DNA of 64,000 nt from CAXTPV01 sp965276715 (GCA_965276715.1 OZ255622.1:2294001-2358000); one strand, 5' to 3'; positions 26,199 to 36,010 are shown, counted from the stretch's first letter. The notes: generated from the sequence alone by a model not told the origin. Made by a program: numbers and translations.

Positions 26199-26214
26199 AG
26201 CATGGGGCGTGCCA
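26199..26214 (-). promoter_or_regulatory. Sigma-54 (-24/-12) promoter
   Basis: On the minus strand the sequence is TGGCACG-CCCC-ATGCT. The -24 element matches the TGGCACG consensus completely, and the -12 element matches TTGCT in four of five positions. The GG and GC dinucleotides have the required 10-base spacing. Transcription would start near 26188 and run into the 68-residue membrane protein gene. It is the only such match I found, and it is next to pspF. Confidence 0.75.
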
Positions 26215-26343
26215 GACCCTTGCTGCTCGTTAAGTGATTGTCCTACATCGGTTTTTATCTAGCCCGCACGATATGCTGATCGCGAAATGGCAAATCACGC
26301 CACTCGGCGGCCATTCTGGAGACAATATGGGAGATTTGGCCCC

Positions 26344-26610
26344 TTAGAGGGGACGATGCGCCTTGTCAAGCAGGCGCGCGATCAGGCCCTTGCGTGCGGG
26401 CGCCTTGCGAACCGACGCCGGTGCAGTCGGCGCCGCCTCGCGCGCCTTCCTCTTCAGCCAGGCGTCGAGCGAAAGGCCCGCGTCGGCCGCCCGGCGCGTC
26501 TCGTAGGCGATCTTGCCCGCGCTCATCGCGGCGCTCGCCCGGCCGGCCGGGTCCGGCTTGCCGCCATCCGTCTTCGTGCTCCGACCCGAACCCTTGTCCG
26601 CCACCGCCAT
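26344..26610 (-). CDS. Small basic hypothetical protein
   Basis: This is an 88-residue, lysine/arginine/alanine-rich soluble protein. Its core has an amphipathic helix (AGKIAYETRRAADAGLSLDAWLKRKAREAA), and a Pro/Ala linker and basic end follow. A GGGAGG sequence lies just before the start, with a GTG at 26613 and an ATG at 26610. I do not recognise a family. Composition would suit nucleic-acid or acidic-protein binding. The 26611-26878 region upstream holds only short GC hairpins and no other convincing gene. Confidence 0.5.
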   Translation of the reverse strand: MAVADKGSGRSTKTDGGKPDPAGRASAAMSAGKIAYETRRAADAGLSLDAWLKRKAREAAPTAPASVRKAPARKGLIARLLDKAHRPL

Positions 26611-26878
26611 CACCTCCCGGTCCCGTCCGCCTGTCGCGCCCGGAGCGAAGGCAAGTCAAGTCCGACATCGCCACCCGTCATTGCTGATGCCGAGGCGGAC
26701 GCGACGCGATAAAAGCGCACCGGTCGTCGGACCGGCCCCATTGCCCGGTCCGGCTGCCATCGAAACGGACACCTCTCCCGCCGACTGACCGCGGGCGAGG
26801 CAAGGATGCGTCGCAGTAACGGATGCGCCATGGGCGGGCAGTGACGGCATCGGCCGGACTGGCCTTGGAAGGATCGAC

Positions 26879-27772
26879 ATGATGAGCATCACGGACCTCG
26901 AGACGTTCGCGCACCGTCCACGTGCCGTCGAGACGATCTGGCGGCTGGCGCGATCACTCGCCAAGCCGCCGGGCCGCGAACCGGGCCGAGCCCTCGGCTC
27001 GCCGGTCCGGATCGAGGGCCTGCGGCTCGAGCCGCGCGCCGTCGCGCGCTATGCCGATCTCTGCGGTTTCGAGCCCGACGTCGTTCCGGTCACGTTTCCG
27101 CACATGTTGGCATTTCCGTTGCATGTGCGTGTCATGACACGGTCGGACTTTCCGTATCAGATCATGGGCGCGATTCACCTCGAGAACAGCATCAGGCAGC
27201 ACGCGAGGTTGTCGCGCGGCGACGTGCTCGACATCGAAACCGCGCCCACGCGCCTGCTCAGGCACGGCCATGGCCAGCTGGTCGAAGTCGAAACGACAGC
27301 GCATCGCGACGGACAGACGGTGTGGGAGAGCCGCAGCCTCTATCTGTTTCCGCGATCGAACGACCGGCTCGGCGAACCCTATGTGCCCTCGTCACTCTCG
27401 GACGGCTCGTCGCGGCTCGACGAGCAGGGGCGATGGGTGCTCCCGGGGTCGATCGGCCGCAGCTACGCCATCGTCTCCGGCGACTGGAACCCGATCCATC
27501 TCAGCCGGGCCACGGCGCGCCTGTTCGGACTGCGCAAGTCGATCGCGCATGGCATGTGGATGAAGGCGCGCGCGGTTGCCGCGGTGACCGCGCCGCTACG
27601 CGCGTCCGATCGGGTCGCCTCCGTGACCGTGTCGTTTCGGACACCGGCTTTCCTTCCGGGTGCGGCGCGGCTGTTCGCGAGCCTCGGCGCCATCGACAAG
27701 GTCTTCGAAGTTCGCGATGCGATCACGCCGCGAAAACTGCTGCGCGGCCGTCTTCGCCTATGCGCGCCCTGA
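26879..27772 (+). CDS. MaoC-like hot-dog dehydratase domain protein
   Basis: This is a 297-residue protein. The C-terminal half carries the MaoC/hydratase-2 signature SGDWNPIHLSRATARLFGLRKSIAHGMWM, with the Asp/His pair expected for (R)-specific enoyl-thioester hydration. The N-terminal half looks like a second, degenerate hot-dog fold (FPHMLAFPLHV). Double-hot-dog proteins act on acyl-CoA or acyl-ACP. The start is one of two tandem ATGs after GGAAGGATC. It is followed 22 bases later by the porin gene. Confidence 0.8.
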   Translation: MMSITDLETFAHRPRAVETIWRLARSLAKPPGREPGRALGSPVRIEGLRLEPRAVARYADLCGFEPDVVPVTFPHMLAFPLHVRVMTRSDFPYQIMGAIHLENSIRQHARLSRGDVLDIETAPTRLLRHGHGQLVEVETTAHRDGQTVWESRSLYLFPRSNDRLGEPYVPSSLSDGSSRLDEQGRWVLPGSIGRSYAIVSGDWNPIHLSRATARLFGLRKSIAHGMWMKARAVAAVTAPLRASDRVASVTVSFRTPAFLPGAARLFASLGAIDKVFEVRDAITPRKLLRGRLRLCAP

Positions 27773-27794
27773 CCTGCCGACGAAAGGACAAGAC

Positions 27795-29108
27795 GTGAAT
27801 CGCTTCCTCCGCCGTGGCCGCGCCCCGCTCCTGTCCCATGCCGCCCTTCTGCTCGCAACCAGCGCGATCATCGTGATCGCCGGGCCCGCTTCCGCGCAAT
27901 CCACGCCGCCGATCGCGACGCCCGGCGCGTCGCCGTCATCCGCGACCCAGGCGACGGCGCCGGCCAAGCCCCCCGCGTCGTGGGCGAGCACGATCACCCT
28001 CGGGGCCCAGTTCGAGGGCGGCATCATCGCCAACCCGGCGCGGCCCGCCGACGGCGAGAATTACGGCGACATCTACACCGACCACGCCAACCAGGCGCAG
28101 CTCAACCAGGTGTTGCTGACCGCCACCCGCCCGACCGACCCGAACGCCACCGGTTACGATGTCGGCTTCACCCTGCAGGGGCTTTACGGCTCGGACATGC
28201 GCGCCAACCACTATCTCGGCCAGTTCGACCGGCTGATTTCGTCGCGTTACCAGTTCGGCGTCACCCAGGCCAACATCCTGGTCCATCTGCCTTGGTTCAC
28301 GTCGGGCGGCGTGGACGCCAAGCTCGGCGAGTTCCCGTCGATCATGGGCCTCGAAGTGCTCGATCCGAGCGTCAACCCGTTCTACACCCACTCCTTCATC
28401 TACAACTGGGGCGTGACTTTCTTCCACACGGGCATCATCACGACGACGCACATCAATCCGACCGTCGACATCTATCTCGGCGTCGACAGCGGCAACACCA
28501 CGACGCTCGGCGGCGGCGACAACAACAGCGCGCCGGCCGGCAACATCGGCGTCGGCCTCAACAATCTTTTCAAGGGCAAGGTCACCGTGCTGGCCACCGC
28601 CCATATCGGGCCGGAGACCTCGACTCTCGTGGATCCGAACGGCAACAGCGACGAGCGCTACTACGCCGATATCCTCACCACCTGGAAGATCACCGACAAG
28701 CTCACGTCGAACACCGAAATCAACTACATCAAGGACGACTTTCTTCGCGCCAACGGTTACGGGTTCGCGCAGTATTTCGCCTACCCGCTGTCGCCGACGG
28801 TGACCTTCAACATGCGCGGTGAGGTCTGGCGCGACGGCGGCGGGCTGACATTCAATTCCCCCGACAACCTCGGCTTCGTGAAGGCCGAGGCGGGCGATCC
28901 GGTCAGTCTCATCACCGCGCCTCCCACCACCTACGGCGAACTCACCCTCGGCGTCACCTACAAGCCGCCGATGCCGAAAGCCGTGGCACTGCTCGCGATC
29001 CGGCCCGAAATTCGTTACGAGCGCTCCCTCAACGGAACCCAGCCGTTCGACGCCGGACGCGATACCGGGTCGTTCCTGTTCGGGGGCGATGTCATCCTGG
29101 GGTTCTAG
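27795..29108 (+). CDS. Outer-membrane beta-barrel porin (OmpL-like, BBP2 type)
   Basis: This is a 437-residue exported protein. The signal peptide ends at ASAQS and a Pro/Ala/Thr linker follows. The rest is a long series of alternating aromatic/polar beta strands. Blocks such as NQVLLTATRP, DVGFTLQGLYGSD and GEFPSIMGLEVLDP.VNPFYTHSF are typical of the putative beta-barrel porin-2 family. It ends with aromatic residues (VILGF) suited to BAM insertion. GTG at 27795 follows AAGGAC. Solute specificity is unknown. Confidence 0.85.
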   Translation: MNRFLRRGRAPLLSHAALLLATSAIIVIAGPASAQSTPPIATPGASPSSATQATAPAKPPASWASTITLGAQFEGGIIANPARPADGENYGDIYTDHANQAQLNQVLLTATRPTDPNATGYDVGFTLQGLYGSDMRANHYLGQFDRLISSRYQFGVTQANILVHLPWFTSGGVDAKLGEFPSIMGLEVLDPSVNPFYTHSFIYNWGVTFFHTGIITTTHINPTVDIYLGVDSGNTTTLGGGDNNSAPAGNIGVGLNNLFKGKVTVLATAHIGPETSTLVDPNGNSDERYYADILTTWKITDKLTSNTEINYIKDDFLRANGYGFAQYFAYPLSPTVTFNMRGEVWRDGGGLTFNSPDNLGFVKAEAGDPVSLITAPPTTYGELTLGVTYKPPMPKAVALLAIRPEIRYERSLNGTQPFDAGRDTGSFLFGGDVILGF

Positions 29109-29109
29109 A

Positions 29110-29221
29110 GCAATATCGCTTCAAGTTGCGTCAGCACAGCGATAAAATTGCTCGTCAAAACAAAGGCTAGAGCGTGATCGGCTCTCGCATTTCATGTCAA
29201 CCTTAGCCGGTCACGCTCTAG
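29110..29221. repeat. Two inverted repeats downstream of the porin gene
   Basis: The first is GAGCAAT-ATCGCT against AGCGAT-AAAATTGCTC, an imperfect hairpin over about 29110-29153. The second has 17-base arms at 29167-29183 (CTAGAGCGTGATCGGCT) and 29205-29221 that match in 16 positions around a 21-base loop. Both are less GC-rich than the neighbourhood. They may end porin transcription or be members of a dispersed palindromic repeat family; neither has a clear T-run. Confidence 0.75.
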
Positions 29222-29228
29222 GAAGTGA

Positions 29229-29252
29229 CCGGGGGCCGAGGCCGGCCCCCGG
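29229..29252. terminator. GC hairpin between porin and DUF427 genes
   Basis: CCGGGGGCC at 29229-29237 pairs with GGCCCCCGG at 29244-29252 over a six-base loop. It lies just past the 3' end of the minus-strand DUF427 gene and could serve as a bidirectional end. It resembles the GC hairpins seen at 32669 and 60246. Confidence 0.5.
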
Positions 29253-29267
29253 ACCCCCGGCGATCGT

Positions 29268-29549
29268 TCAGGGTTTTACCTGGACGCCTTTCCAGAACGC
29301 CAGTCTGCCGCGGATGTTCTCCGCCGCCTGCTTCGGCTCCGGGTAGTACCAGACCGCGTTCTCGTTGCGGGCGCCGTCGACCTCCAGGCTGTAGTAGCTG
29401 GCGGTCCCTTTCCAGGGGCACACGCTGGTGTGCGTGCTGGGCTTGACCACATCTTGCGACAGCGAGTCCGCCGGGAAGTAGGCGTTCCCCTCGACCGTCA
29501 CGATGTCGTCGCTTTCGGCGATCGTATGTCCGTTCCATACCGCTTTCAT
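29268..29549 (-). CDS. DUF427 domain protein
   Basis: This is a 93-residue protein with the DUF427 pattern: KAVWNGHTIAESDD, VEGNAYFPADS, TSVCPWKGTASYYS and AVWYYPEPKQAA. The family is a small beta-barrel of unknown biochemical role. ATG at 29549 lies 10 bases after the stop of the sugar-binding protein, so it appears to be the last gene of the transporter operon. Confidence 0.88.
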   Translation of the reverse strand: MKAVWNGHTIAESDDIVTVEGNAYFPADSLSQDVVKPSTHTSVCPWKGTASYYSLEVDGARNENAVWYYPEPKQAAENIRGRLAFWKGVQVKP

Positions 29550-29559
29550 CGCGAACTCC

Positions 29560-30552
29560 TCATCTGTAACCGGCGTCGATGAGCGGGACGAGCGGGCTGA
29601 TCGTCTGCGGCGTGACCACGCCGGCGCCGGTGTTGATGTCCAGCCCCGGCATCTTGTACTTCGCACTCATCACGCACTGCATCACCGGCAGGAAGCCCTG
29701 CATATAGAGCAGCTGGTCGAGCGTCACAGTGACGTAGCCGGATTTCAGCCCATCGATGGTGGCGGGCGCCAGGTCGATCCCGCCCACGATCACGTCGCCG
29801 GGCTTGTGCCCCGCCTTCTTGAGCACGGCGGGAAGGATGCCGGTCACGCCGCCATGCTGGGTGCCGATCGCCCGCAGCTTCGGGTGGCTCAGCACATAGG
29901 AGGTCAGCACCGGCACCGCGAGCGACGGGTCGGAATTGGCCTCCTGGGTGATCTCGAGCCGGTCGACCTTCAGGCCGGCGTGCTCGAGCGTGTCGGCGAG
30001 GCCCTTCTCGGACTGGCCGCGTTCGGCCTGGCTGAACACGCCGTAGACCATCGCCTCGTCACCCGCCTTGAGGCTGCCGGTCTTGATCATCTGCTGGGCC
30101 GTCAGCGTGCCGCCCTGGTAGAGGTCGACGCCGGCATAGCCGAAACCGTGCGGCCGGTATTGCGTCTGCAAGGCCGTCAACGGGGAGTTCCCGTCGGTGA
30201 CCACGATCCCCTCCGCCACCGCGCGCTTGACGAGATCGGCGAAGGCGTCGTTGCCGGGATGGCCGGTGATCACGATGCACGCGGGGCGCGCCGCCATCGC
30301 CTCCTTGAATTGCTGGATCATCGTCTCCGGCGCCCAGGCGGAGAATTGCGCATTGAGCTTGGCGACACCGAGCGCCCTGGCCGCGGCGGCCGCACCGGTC
30401 TGCCTGGCGAGCGTCGCACCGTCGCCCGGGTTTCCGCCCATCTGCATGTAGATCACCATGCCGGTGCCCGGCGGCGTGTCGTCGGCGGCGAAGCCCGCGA
30501 ACGGGATCGTGCACAGACCGGTCAGGCAGGCAAGCAGCGTACGCGTCTTCAT
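29560..30552 (-). CDS. Sugar ABC transporter substrate-binding protein
   Basis: This is a 330-residue periplasmic-binding protein of the ribose/LacI-like fold (Peripla_BP_4). The signal peptide ends AGFAAD. Segments such as ACIVITGHPGNDAFADLVKRA, GIVVTDGNSP, and the C-terminal YVTVTLDQLLYMQGF are typical of sugar binders. It captures a sugar or polyol in the periplasm. Its ATG overlaps the end of the permease gene. The sugar cannot be read from sequence. Confidence 0.88.
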   Translation of the reverse strand: MKTRTLLACLTGLCTIPFAGFAADDTPPGTGMVIYMQMGGNPGDGATLARQTGAAAAARALGVAKLNAQFSAWAPETMIQQFKEAMAARPACIVITGHPGNDAFADLVKRAVAEGIVVTDGNSPLTALQTQYRPHGFGYAGVDLYQGGTLTAQQMIKTGSLKAGDEAMVYGVFSQAERGQSEKGLADTLEHAGLKVDRLEITQEANSDPSLAVPVLTSYVLSHPKLRAIGTQHGGVTGILPAVLKKAGHKPGDVIVGGIDLAPATIDGLKSGYVTVTLDQLLYMQGFLPVMQCVMSAKYKMPGLDINTGAGVVTPQTISPLVPLIDAGYR

Positions 30553-31601
30553 GGCGTCGTCTCCCTCATTGCTTTTGTGGTTGGACGTTCAGGCCTGCGA
30601 AATCGCGCGAACAGCAGGCCACGCCGGCCCGGCTCGTCGATGTAGAGATAGAAGATGACAGACCCGAGAAAGACCAGACCCTGGATGGTGCGCACCCAGG
30701 CGCCGGTCAGCCCGGTCGCGACCAGTCCCGCCTCGATCATGCCGATGATGCAGCAGCCGAACACGGTGCCGACGAGCGTCGTCCGGCCGCCGAGGATCGA
30801 CGTGCCGCCGATCAGCACCGACGCGATCGCGGTCAGCAGATAGCCCTCGCCCTGGTTGCCGAAATAGTTCTTGTTCTCGAGGGTCAGCAGGATCGCGGCG
30901 ATCGAGGCGAGGCCGCCCATCAGCGTGAACAGCTTGATCTTTTCGCGGTCGACATCGATGCCGACCACCCGCGAGACCTGGTTGCTGTCGCCGATGAACA
31001 GCACATGCTCGCCGAACCGGTGCCGGTTGAGAATGAACCAGAGGAAGATCACGATCGCCCCGGTCCAGAACAGCTGGACCGAAATCTGGCTGACCCAGTC
31101 GGCACCATCGCCGAGCAGGCCCACCGTCGCGCGCCAGACCGAGCTCGTCTCCACGCCGCGCAGCGCATAGGACTTGCCGCCCGACAGCACGGTCGCCATC
31201 CCGGACCAGAAGAATTGCGCGGCAAGTGTGGCGATGAACGACGGCACGCCGATCTTGGCGACGACGATGCCGTTGATGAAGCCGACCAGCAGTCCCGACG
31301 CCAGACCGAGCGCCACCGCGAGCCAGCCGAGATGATAGTCACGGAAGGCCACGGCGAAGACGAAGCCCGAGAACGCGATGATCGCCGGAAACGACAGGTC
31401 GATCTCGCCCGCGCCGATCACGAACGTCAGCCCGGTCGCGAGCAGGACCAGCGGCGGCAGCGTGGAGGCGAACGTCGTGTAGATGTAGGGCGCGAGGAAG
31501 ACCGTCGGCGCCATGTACATGAACAGCAGCAGCAGCATCGCGAAGACGCCGATGATCGGCAGCCCCTCGATCCGGCTGAACAGGGAGGGTGCGCGCGCCA
31601 T
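30549..31601 (-). CDS. Sugar ABC transporter permease
   Basis: This 350-residue RbsC/FrcC-type permease (BPD_transp_2) has eight to ten membrane segments. Signature parts are FVIGAGEIDLSFPAIIAFSGF, GKIGVPSFIATLA-like (AKIGVPSFIATLAAQ) and SVLIGGTSILGGRTTLVGTVFG. It starts five bases after the ATPase gene's stop and overlaps the binding-protein gene in ATGA. Gene order (ATPase, permease, binding protein) is the reverse of the usual rbs/frc order. Confidence 0.9.
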   Translation of the reverse strand: MARAPSLFSRIEGLPIIGVFAMLLLLFMYMAPTVFLAPYIYTTFASTLPPLVLLATGLTFVIGAGEIDLSFPAIIAFSGFVFAVAFRDYHLGWLAVALGLASGLLVGFINGIVVAKIGVPSFIATLAAQFFWSGMATVLSGGKSYALRGVETSSVWRATVGLLGDGADWVSQISVQLFWTGAIVIFLWFILNRHRFGEHVLFIGDSNQVSRVVGIDVDREKIKLFTLMGGLASIAAILLTLENKNYFGNQGEGYLLTAIASVLIGGTSILGGRTTLVGTVFGCCIIGMIEAGLVATGLTGAWVRTIQGLVFLGSVIFYLYIDEPGRRGLLFARFRRPERPTTKAMRETTP

Positions 31602-31606
31602 TCCGT

Positions 31607-32368
31607 TCAGACCTTGTGCTGCAGATCGATGAGGAATTCGGTGAGTTCGGCCACCGACATCTGCCGCGGCTCGATCTGGGCCACGATCGCGCCGCGGTCG
31701 AGCACCACCAGCCGGTCGGCGACCGCATGCACATGCGCGAGATTGTGCTCGATGTAGACGCAGGCCCGGCCCGAGCTCTTGATCAGCCGGACGAAGTCCA
31801 GGACCTTGCGCACCTCCGACACCGCGAGTGCGACCGTCGGCTCGTCGAGCACGATCAGGTCGGCGTCGAAATGCATCGCGCGCCCGATCGCGATCCCCTG
31901 CCGTTCGCCGCCCGATAGTTCTGCCACCGTGCTGTCGACCGAGATCCCGACGCCGCGGAACCCGATCGAGCCCATCAGCATGTCGGACGCGATCTGGCGT
32001 TGCTTCTTGACGTCGATGAAGCCGAACCGGTTGGTGATCTGTCGTCCCACGAAGAAATTCCGCCACAGCGGCTGCTTCTCGGCGAGCGACTTGTCCTGGT
32101 AGACGGTCTCGATCGCCAGGTCGTGCGCCATCCGCACCGAATAGTCGCGCAGATCGATCTCCTGGTCGCGCACGAAGATCCGTCCGGACGTCGGCGGCAT
32201 TACCCCGGTCATGACCTTGATGAGCGTGGACTTGCCGGCGCCATTGTCGCCGATCAGGCCCACGATCTCGTTGCGTCCGATCGCAAGATCGATGTCGCGC
32301 AGTCCCTGGATCGCACCGAAATATTTCTGCACGTGCGCAAGTCGCACCACGTGCTCGAACTCGCTCAT
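31607..32368 (-). CDS. Sugar ABC transporter ATP-binding protein (single-domain, FrcA-like)
   Basis: This is a 253-residue ABC ATPase with Walker A GDNGAGKST, signature LSGGERQG (usually LSGGQ), Walker B LIVLDEPT and a switch His in YIEHN. It has one nucleotide-binding domain, so it resembles FrcA of rhizobial fructose transport rather than the double-domain RbsA/XylG. ATG at 32368 is preferred; the frame is open to 32446. It energises the permease encoded directly downstream. Confidence 0.9.
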   Translation of the reverse strand: MSEFEHVVRLAHVQKYFGAIQGLRDIDLAIGRNEIVGLIGDNGAGKSTLIKVMTGVMPPTSGRIFVRDQEIDLRDYSVRMAHDLAIETVYQDKSLAEKQPLWRNFFVGRQITNRFGFIDVKKQRQIASDMLMGSIGFRGVGISVDSTVAELSGGERQGIAIGRAMHFDADLIVLDEPTVALAVSEVRKVLDFVRLIKSSGRACVYIEHNLAHVHAVADRLVVLDRGAIVAQIEPRQMSVAELTEFLIDLQHKV

Positions 32369-32470
32369 CGTTTCCCCGATTTTCCCTGCGCTCACGTTAT
32401 CTGTTGCGGGAATTCGTGACAATGCGCGGTCGATCCAGTCCCTCATCCCTCATCGGAGCCTGCCGGGCAC

Positions 32471-32690
32471 TCAGTCCAGCGACACCAGACGTGGCGCGCC
32501 GAGGGCCGAGATGTTGGGCCCGTAGGCGCTTGGGTTCGAGAAGGTGATCGAATTGGTGCCGTGCTGGAGAAGCGCCGTCATCGGCGCCACCTGGATGGCC
32601 ACCGCTTGCGGAGGCGCCTGAATAACAATGTTGTGAGTGTTTGTTGGGGCAAACGGCGACGTCGGGATCCAAGGGCCGCCGGCCCTTGGC
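32471..32690 (-). pseudogene. C-terminal remnant of a carbohydrate-active enzyme
   Basis: In one minus-strand frame a stretch of about 70 codons ends at TGA 32471-32473. It contains IQVAPMTALLQHGTNSITF followed by SNPSAYGPNISALG. This looks like the terminal beta-sandwich of a glycosidase such as an alpha-galactosidase, where a G.NTI.F.NP motif is common. No start codon context or catalytic domain remains upstream, because the next genes (phhB, VOC) begin at once. A decayed gene beside the sugar transporter is the simplest reading. The family call is tentative. Confidence 0.4.
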
Positions 32691-32710
32691 AGGTCGAGGA
32701 CAGCGTCCTC
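32669..32710. terminator. Pair of GC hairpins downstream of phhB
   Basis: CCAAGGGCCG at 32669-32678 pairs with CGGCCCTTGG at 32680-32689 as a near-perfect palindrome. GAGGAC (32696-32701) pairs with GTCCTC (32705-32710) around AGC. The pair lies just beyond the 3' end of phhB. A TTTTT run follows on the plus strand, although the minus strand is the transcribed one here. The rest of the 353-base gap 32369-32721 holds only the remnant gene. Confidence 0.5.
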
Positions 32711-32721
32711 GCCTCGCTTTT

Positions 32722-33066
32722 TCAGCCAGTTGCCCCCGAAGCGAGGATCTCGTCGATCCCGGCGGCCACGATGAAGTCGTTGTCGTGCAGGCCGCCGATC
32801 GCGTGCGTGGTCAGCGTGAACGCGGCATAGCCCCAGCCGAATGCGATGTCCGGGTGATGATCCTCGCGCCGCGCGAGGTCGGCGACCGCGCTCACGCCTG
32901 CGAACGCCGTGTCGAAATCGGCGAACCGGGCGCGCCGCGCGATGCTTTTGCCATCGGGCGAGAGCGCCCAGTCCGGCAACGCCTGCATGTTCGTGCGCAC
33001 GACGTCGCCGCCGAGCGGCGGCGTGCTCTTGCCGCAGGGCGTGCAGCGCTGGCTAGCGTCGGCCAC
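32722..33066 (-). CDS. phhB: Pterin-4a-carbinolamine dehydratase
   Basis: This 114-residue PCD/DCoH family protein has the active-site block REDHHPDIAFGWGYAAFTLTTHAIGGL and the end NDFIVAAGID. It dehydrates 4a-hydroxytetrahydrobiopterin, recycling the cofactor of aromatic amino acid hydroxylases. No hydroxylase is in the window. GTG at 33066 follows directly on the stop of the VOC gene, so it is the last gene of the fumarase-VOC-phhB operon. Confidence 0.9.
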   Translation of the reverse strand: MADASQRCTPCGKSTPPLGGDVVRTNMQALPDWALSPDGKSIARRARFADFDTAFAGVSAVADLARREDHHPDIAFGWGYAAFTLTTHAIGGLHDNDFIVAAGIDEILASGATG

Positions 33067-33464
33067 CTATTCGTCTCCGAGATAGGACGCGAGTTCGATC
33101 AGATTGCCGTCGGGATCGCGACAATAGACCGAGACCATTGGTCCGAGCGCGCCGATGCGCTCGATCGGGCCGCCGGCGATCTCGACGCCGCAGGCGCGCA
33201 GGTGCGCGACCGTGTCCTCGGGCCGCAACGTGGTGGTGAAGCAGAGGTCCTGCGTGCCCGGAATCGCGAAATCCGCGGTCTCCCAGCCGTCGGCGCCGTC
33301 CGGCCGGAGATTGATCTTCTGACCGCCGAAACGTAGCGCGTTGCGCAGGTTGCGGCCATACTCCTCGCGCTCCATGCCGAGCACCCGCTGGTACCACGAC
33401 GACGTCTGTTCGACGTCTCGGCAGGTGATGACGATGTGGTCCAAGCGGTCGACCGTGTAGCGCA

Positions 33465-33465
<1 letters not shown>
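33067..33465 (-). CDS. VOC-family (glyoxalase/bleomycin-resistance fold) protein
   Basis: This is a 132-residue single-chain VOC protein. Metal-ligand candidates are the His in LDHIVITCRDVE and the Glu in DPDGNLIELASY. SVYCRDPDGNLIEL is the classic C-terminal signature. Its dioxygenase, lyase or binding activity is not defined by sequence. The GTG start shares a base with the TAG stop of the fumarase gene. Confidence 0.87.
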
Positions 33466-35111
<1,646 letters not shown>

Positions 35112-35119
35112 GACGCGGC

Positions 35120-35662
35120 TCAGTCCTTGCGCTTGCGGAAGGCGTCGAGGCTGACGACCTGCGGCTCGGTGTCGGGCGCCGGCTCGGCGGACGGATCACC
35201 GTCCGGCTTCGCGGCCTCGTCGGTCATGTCGACGGCGCGCGGGCCGGTCCTGGCTGGCGCTTCCGGCATGACCGGCCGGAACCGCAGCCCCCATTTCACC
35301 GAGGGGTCGGCAAAGCCGGTCATGGCGTCGAACGGAACGACGAGCGTGCTCGGCTGTCCGCTGAAGGAGAGGCCGACCGAGAAGAAGCGGGCGGTCTCGT
35401 CGACCGTCAGGTCCCAGTATTTGTGCTGCAGGACGATGGTCATCTCTTCCGGATATTTCGCCCGCAGCCGGGTCGGCATGCTGGTGGCGGGATGGTCGGA
35501 TCGGAACGTGATGTAGAAATGATGTTCGCCCGGCAGGCCGTGCGTGGCGGCGTGTTCGAGTGCGCGGACGGCAACGCCACGAAAGGCTTCCTCGGTCCAG
35601 ACCTCGTAGGGAAGCAGGCTATCGGACGTCTCGCCGCCGTTGGGTCCCTGCAGGTCGTCCAT
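35120..35662 (-). CDS. sspB: ClpXP adaptor SspB (alphaproteobacterial type)
   Basis: This 180-residue SspB has the diagnostic GLPGEHHFYITF, YPEEMTIVLQHKYWDL and VPFDAMTGFADPSVKWGL blocks. A disordered acidic/Pro linker follows, and the tail VVSLDAFRKRKD matches the ClpX-binding tail of alpha-type SspB. It tethers ssrA-tagged proteins to ClpXP for destruction. It begins 29 bases past the 3' end of the tmRNA gene on the same strand, so tag and adaptor genes are neighbours. Confidence 0.95.
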   Translation of the reverse strand: MDDLQGPNGGETSDSLLPYEVWTEEAFRGVAVRALEHAATHGLPGEHHFYITFRSDHPATSMPTRLRAKYPEEMTIVLQHKYWDLTVDETARFFSVGLSFSGQPSTLVVPFDAMTGFADPSVKWGLRFRPVMPEAPARTGPRAVDMTDEAAKPDGDPSAEPAPDTEPQVVSLDAFRKRKD

Positions 35663-35690
35663 CGATAATTCCAGAAATCGGACCGAGAAG

Positions 35691-35950
35691 TGGGGGGCTT
35701 CTGTTGCCCGGTGCCCCCCGAACCGCGCTTGCCTAAGTCAATTAGGCAGCGAGCGCCATAGCGTCGTTGTCGTTGGCACTTGTGATTTAGCCCGATAACG
35801 GCGGTACAATGCCGGGCAAAAGGCTGGTCTTTACCACGCGTGTCGAGCCTGTTTCGCCCCCAAGGCCGCCGAAGGCGGAGTGAGTATGGAGGCGCCGGGC
35901 ACTGCCCCCGGGTCCACAACGTTTATTCCACGAACCGTTTATCGCCATAG
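35691..35950 (-). ncRNA. ssrA: tmRNA (ssrA), circularly permuted two-piece form
   Basis: On the minus strand an acceptor piece comes first. It ends in a T-arm-like CCGGG...CCCGG and CGCCTCC-A (35887-35894). A spacer of about 25 bases containing CCGCC-TTC-GGCGG follows. The coding piece then begins GGGGGCG at 35855-35861, which pairs with CGCCTCC to rebuild the acceptor stem. The resume frame at 35742-35777 encodes ANDNDAMALAA and a TAA stop. The 3' part has a GGGGGGC/GCCCCCC stem (35692-35719). CCA is not encoded. The exact 5' end of the acceptor piece is uncertain. It rescues stalled ribosomes and tags proteins for ClpXP. Confidence 0.9.
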
Positions 35951-36010
35951 GCGGGTCGCCCCGTCACGCTCAGATATAGGGCAAACCGTGGCCGGATGGT
36001 AGGGGGATGC

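Noticed and set aside
26610..26831. Small minus-strand frame of 73 codons
   Set aside because: No ribosome-binding site, no hydrophobic or conserved segment, and Arg/Pro-rich shadow composition.
32397..32672. Minus-strand 91-codon frame in the gap after the sugar ATPase
   Set aside because: The neighbouring frame gives a coherent glycosidase-like end, whereas this one is Pro/Arg/His-rich and without motif.
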